Origin: Marsupella aquatica
Taxonomy: Eukaryota; Marchantiophyta
NCBI GenBank assembly: GCA_973895155.1
Contig: OZ316892.1
Span: forward strand, 12,710,001-12,774,000
Reading direction: 5' to 3'
DNA: 64,000 nucleotides
Shown: piece after piece, positions 60,543 through 64,000 of the stretch
How positions within the stretch are numbered: position 1 is the stretch's first letter
Layout of the letters: each line of letters opens with the position of its first letter
Made by a program: the position numbers and the translations under genes
Notes under the pieces: model-generated
Told to the model about the DNA's origin: nothing
Seen by the model: the letters and a program-made list of their open reading frames with translations, nothing else
Databases searched by the model: none

Positions 60543-63500
60543 GCAGAGTTGTATAGCTCCATAACATATCCACACAAAATCCACACAAAATCCAAGGTCT
60601 GGGTGGGGGTTCTCTAACTTCTAATCCTACATCCAGAAGGTTTGAAAATGCTTCCCTACTGCCATCATTCAGCTTGTTCTCACATCCTGGATGCAGAGTT
60701 TTGTACTCCCCCCCTTGTTCACGTATCCATAAGTTGGGTTTGCGCATCATGAAACATTTCATCATGCAATGTAAGGGAGATAAATGCTGCCAGTTAACTT
60801 GTTATTACATTCCTGAAACAGGTTACAGCCTACTCCGCCAACCTCGGTTATCCTATACAATCATAGGTTCGATGCAGGTTCTCTCATGATGAAACTAGCC
60901 ATATATGGAAGATTAGTTATTGGCCCTGACTACAATAATTAAAGAAACCTCCGAGTACAGCATGCAGCAACTGCAGTTCCGTAATTACGGCAGCAGAAGT
61001 CTCTTTGGATCGCGATGAGGCAGTCGAAAACATGCGTTTACGGAAAGGTGCCCCTTAAGAATATGATTTTGGAACGGACAATTGCGATGTGATTTGAGTG
61101 GGCGATTCATGTCAGGGCTCCTACGGGTGATACGGAGTATAACTAGTCCTCGACTGAGTGATTTTGGTGACGCGGGGATGAGCACAGTCGAACACGGCCC
61201 ACTGCGATTTAATCTTCTTGTTGTCCGGGCAAATCTGCCTTTGACGACGCTATGGTAGAGGAATTGTTTGCACTCCCGAGGACAGGATTTTGGGAGACAT
61301 CAGCGGTCAATAATTGATGAGGAGAGAGAAGAATCTACACCCAGAAAGGAAAGAGAGAGACGCGAGAGAGTAAGTTACGACAGAATGTTTTGGGCGTGGC
61401 CACTTTCAGAGCGCGTGCGGACAACGAGCTCCACCTTAGTTGGGATTTTCTTACATGGCAGTGATCTCTCTTTCTGGCAGCAGACTTCGTATATTATTAT
61501 GATAACTGTGAACAATTAACTTGCTGCTCTCCACTCAAGCCCACAGCTTCCCCACCTTGAGTTGAAGGGCAGTCTTACATGTGAAGAGTCCTTCAGTTTC
61601 CAGCCCTAAGAGTCTTACTGTATCTTGTCCAAGAAAAGTTCATCTTAATTCTCCTGCAATTGTGTTAGGAATAAACTGCCAAAGCACTCGCGTGTCCCGC
61701 CATTTCCCTCCCACTGATTTAATAGGGCAATATGCAAGAGTTGTGGCAGTAAAAAGTGTCGATGCAAAACCAGCAATGTTTTATCAACTTTTGGAGGTTT
61801 GAAACCTTAAGGGTCCTAGAAACTTTCCGGCCCTTGCCCTTGGTTCCTACCAGGTATGTCGTCAGCCCTGCCTAAGGAGGCTGATGAGGCATACAACTCT
61901 CAGTCACCTGTTTAGTTGAGGGCCAAAAAGAAAGGACTCTTCAGGTGCAAGATGGCCAGAAGCGATGCAGCACATATGATAGGGCTGCTTTCTATTGCAT
62001 GAAGTAGTTATGCTCCATCAAACTGAAGGACAACTGTGCTTCCACAGCTTAAATCATTTATGAGATTTTTCATTTGTACTATTGGCTGTATGCTTTACAC
62101 CCGGAGAATCATGGATGCCAACCAGAAAGGAGACTGCTGAATTTTAAATACCCTGGAACTGTGTAGCATTAATGTTGGAAATAACAGAGCGTTATTCACT
62201 GTAGTTGAAGGTGAAGAGACTGTTTTGGATATGGTGTACCACATCTCTCTCTGTATCATGATAAATTTTATTATTTTCTTTAAATTAATGAGTGCACACA
62301 GTAAATTATCATATTTTGATGTGTGATTATAGGCAAGGGTTTACATCCTAATCTCGGGTTTGCTTAGAATTGGAAAGACTTTACACCAATACATAGTGGA
62401 ATTGCAACTTAGGGTGGTCCACGGGGAGTATTGTGTCCAACATGGTGGTCTATCCTAGCTTCAGTTCTGTTCAACACTTCTACACATTTTAACTACTAAA
62501 CTAGTTCTCCCTAGTTCTTTTAGCTACAATGGCATCATCACTTACAATCTATCAGCTGGTTGCTGGCCAGGAGGGCAAATAGTTATCATCACCCTCATTA
62601 CAGGACCTGCACTTATCCAACTTATGGTGTCACTCAAGATCTAGTTGTGAAAATTTGGGGTGTGATTAGAATTTAGGTGACAGCATTAGAGCCTAAATTC
62701 CTTATAAATGTGTCAGGATCATAAATCACTACAAAGGCCAATGAAAAGAAACTTCTCCACAACCCCCACAGAACACTTAGGGCCATTTTTTGTGGCCAAA
62801 AGCCATCACACTTAACGATGAAACTTTGAGACCCATTATTATTTCCCCCTCACGGACAAGGGTTAGCCTACTCGACATACCCTTATGCTCCTTTTGCCTA
62901 TCATAGCCTTTGTATCGTGGCCCTGTGACTGTTTGGTTTTTATATCCAAAAGACTACTGTTGGGCCCTTTTTCTGTGGGTTTTGCTCAGAACAAGAATAC
63001 CCGCTTTTTGACCTGTGGCATGTAATTGCACACTTTGCATCGTCAATAATCAACAAGTCCTCGATACTACCCCCACAAACTACAATGTAAATATAAAGTG
63101 CACCTAGGCTCAGCTAGAATCCAAGTAGCAAACGGGTGTTGCGTCTGATTTACGATCTCATCTTATGCCACACACAGTGTGGTGATTTGGGATCCACATC
63201 ACCAAAGAGATTGTGGCCAGATTAAAACCACGCCACTCCTGTTGATTGCCTACTTCGTCTGACACACCCCTCTTTCTAGCATTTATTGGATATGTCCCAA
63301 GGGACATCGAAGAATTCGAAGACGGATATGGGGGAATTTGGGAGACAAAGGTTGCCCACAATTTATGACAATAGCCTGTTGTCGTGACCAGGAAATGAAA
63401 AGAAAGAGGTCGGTAGCAATAAAATTCCTGATTTTTGAAAACAACGAAAAGAAAGAGATATGCTTACAGTAGTGTCTGAATACTTTTCGTGGGTGGATAC

Positions 63501-63640
63501 GATGATCATGAGAAGTCTGGCCCAGAGCTCGAGCAAAAAGTTGAATTCCAAAAGTATGGCATGTTTGTTTTATGTCATTATAATGTCTTTCCATAGATGT
63601 AGAGATATGAGAAGGCCATAAAAATTATGGAAGTCAATTT
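60543..63640. other. Intergenic, no feature recognised
   Basis: No coding gene, tRNA or strong repeat was supported. Short open frames have no family features. Confidence 0.4.
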
Positions 63641-63659
63641 TGGGCTCTGCAAAGAAAGC

Positions 63660-64000
63660 CGGTGGGCTCAGCACTTGATGAATAAGGTACTAATATCCAT
63701 GGGGGCTCAACACTTAATTAATAGAGTACTAATATCCATGGTACGCAAGGTGCCACTGTGCTGCTTCTTTCCTTGCCCAACACATCAGTCTCCTTGCAAC
63801 TTGCACTGAATCCTTGAAATCCAGTTGTCAGATCAATTTGTCTACTCCCCAAAGCATCCCATTTCATCTCACATAATATGCTCGACGACACCTCCACAAA
63901 CCATCACTCATTATCAACAATACTATGGAACAGGGGGACATTTCAATATTCTAACACATCAGTCTCCTTGCAACTTGCACTGAATCCTTGAAAATCCAGT
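63660..64000. repeat. Direct repeats running off the right edge
   Basis: Two repeat sets. GGTACTAATATCCATGG-like units with GGGCTCAACACTT occur at about 63686 and 63725. ACACATCAGTCTCCTTGCAA followed by CTTGCACTGAATCCTTGAAA occurs at 63780 and again at about 63955, about 175 bp apart, and continues to the window end. Confidence 0.8.

Overview
The window looks like nuclear DNA of a land plant. Three multi-exon genes and one single-exon gene match well-known plant families. Their introns are 177-861 bp with GT..AG ends, and most of the remaining DNA is repeats. The modest introns and the many short repeats would fit a seed-free lineage (liverwort, moss, lycophyte or fern), but that is an inference and I cannot name the species.

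Layout. 0.5-2.2 kb (+): intronless GT4-type glycosyltransferase, a predicted Golgi type II membrane protein. 2.2-8.8 kb: tandem and G-rich repeats, and a decayed fragment of an unrecognised gene (5.3-5.9 kb, -). 8.8-14.8 kb (-): 11-exon AP-4 complex epsilon subunit (AP4E). 15-25.7 kb: repeat-rich block with a TIR element nested in a 141-bp tandem array, a PIF/Harbinger-like MITE with a TAA duplication, several tandem arrays, and a long minisatellite ending just before the next gene. 26-31.8 kb (+): 5-exon PP2C phosphatase of the POLTERGEIST/PLL clade. 33.6-35.7 kb: another TIR element and two copies of a dispersed repeat. 36.4-41.8 kb (+): an 11-exon phosphomannomutase gene with every splice site preserved but a premature TAG, a +1 frameshift and changed active-site residues, so most likely a recent non-processed pseudogene. 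42-64 kb: no gene I can name. It holds inverted-repeat elements, a tRNA-derived SINE-like segment, a stop-poor stretch at 46.4-52 kb, a GC-rich promoter-like island at 52.2-53.9 kb, a roughly 490-bp foldback element at 57.4-57.9 kb, and duplications near the right end.

The identified genes are ordinary housekeeping or signalling genes (secretory-pathway glycosylation, TGN vesicle coat, membrane-associated phosphatase, GDP-mannose supply) and do not form a cluster with a shared job. I did not find a convincing undescribed system. The most interesting items are the broken PMM gene, the AP4E start problem, the foldback element, and the nested insertion tied to a dispersed repeat family. Exon borders were read by eye from reading frame, family conservation and splice dinucleotides.
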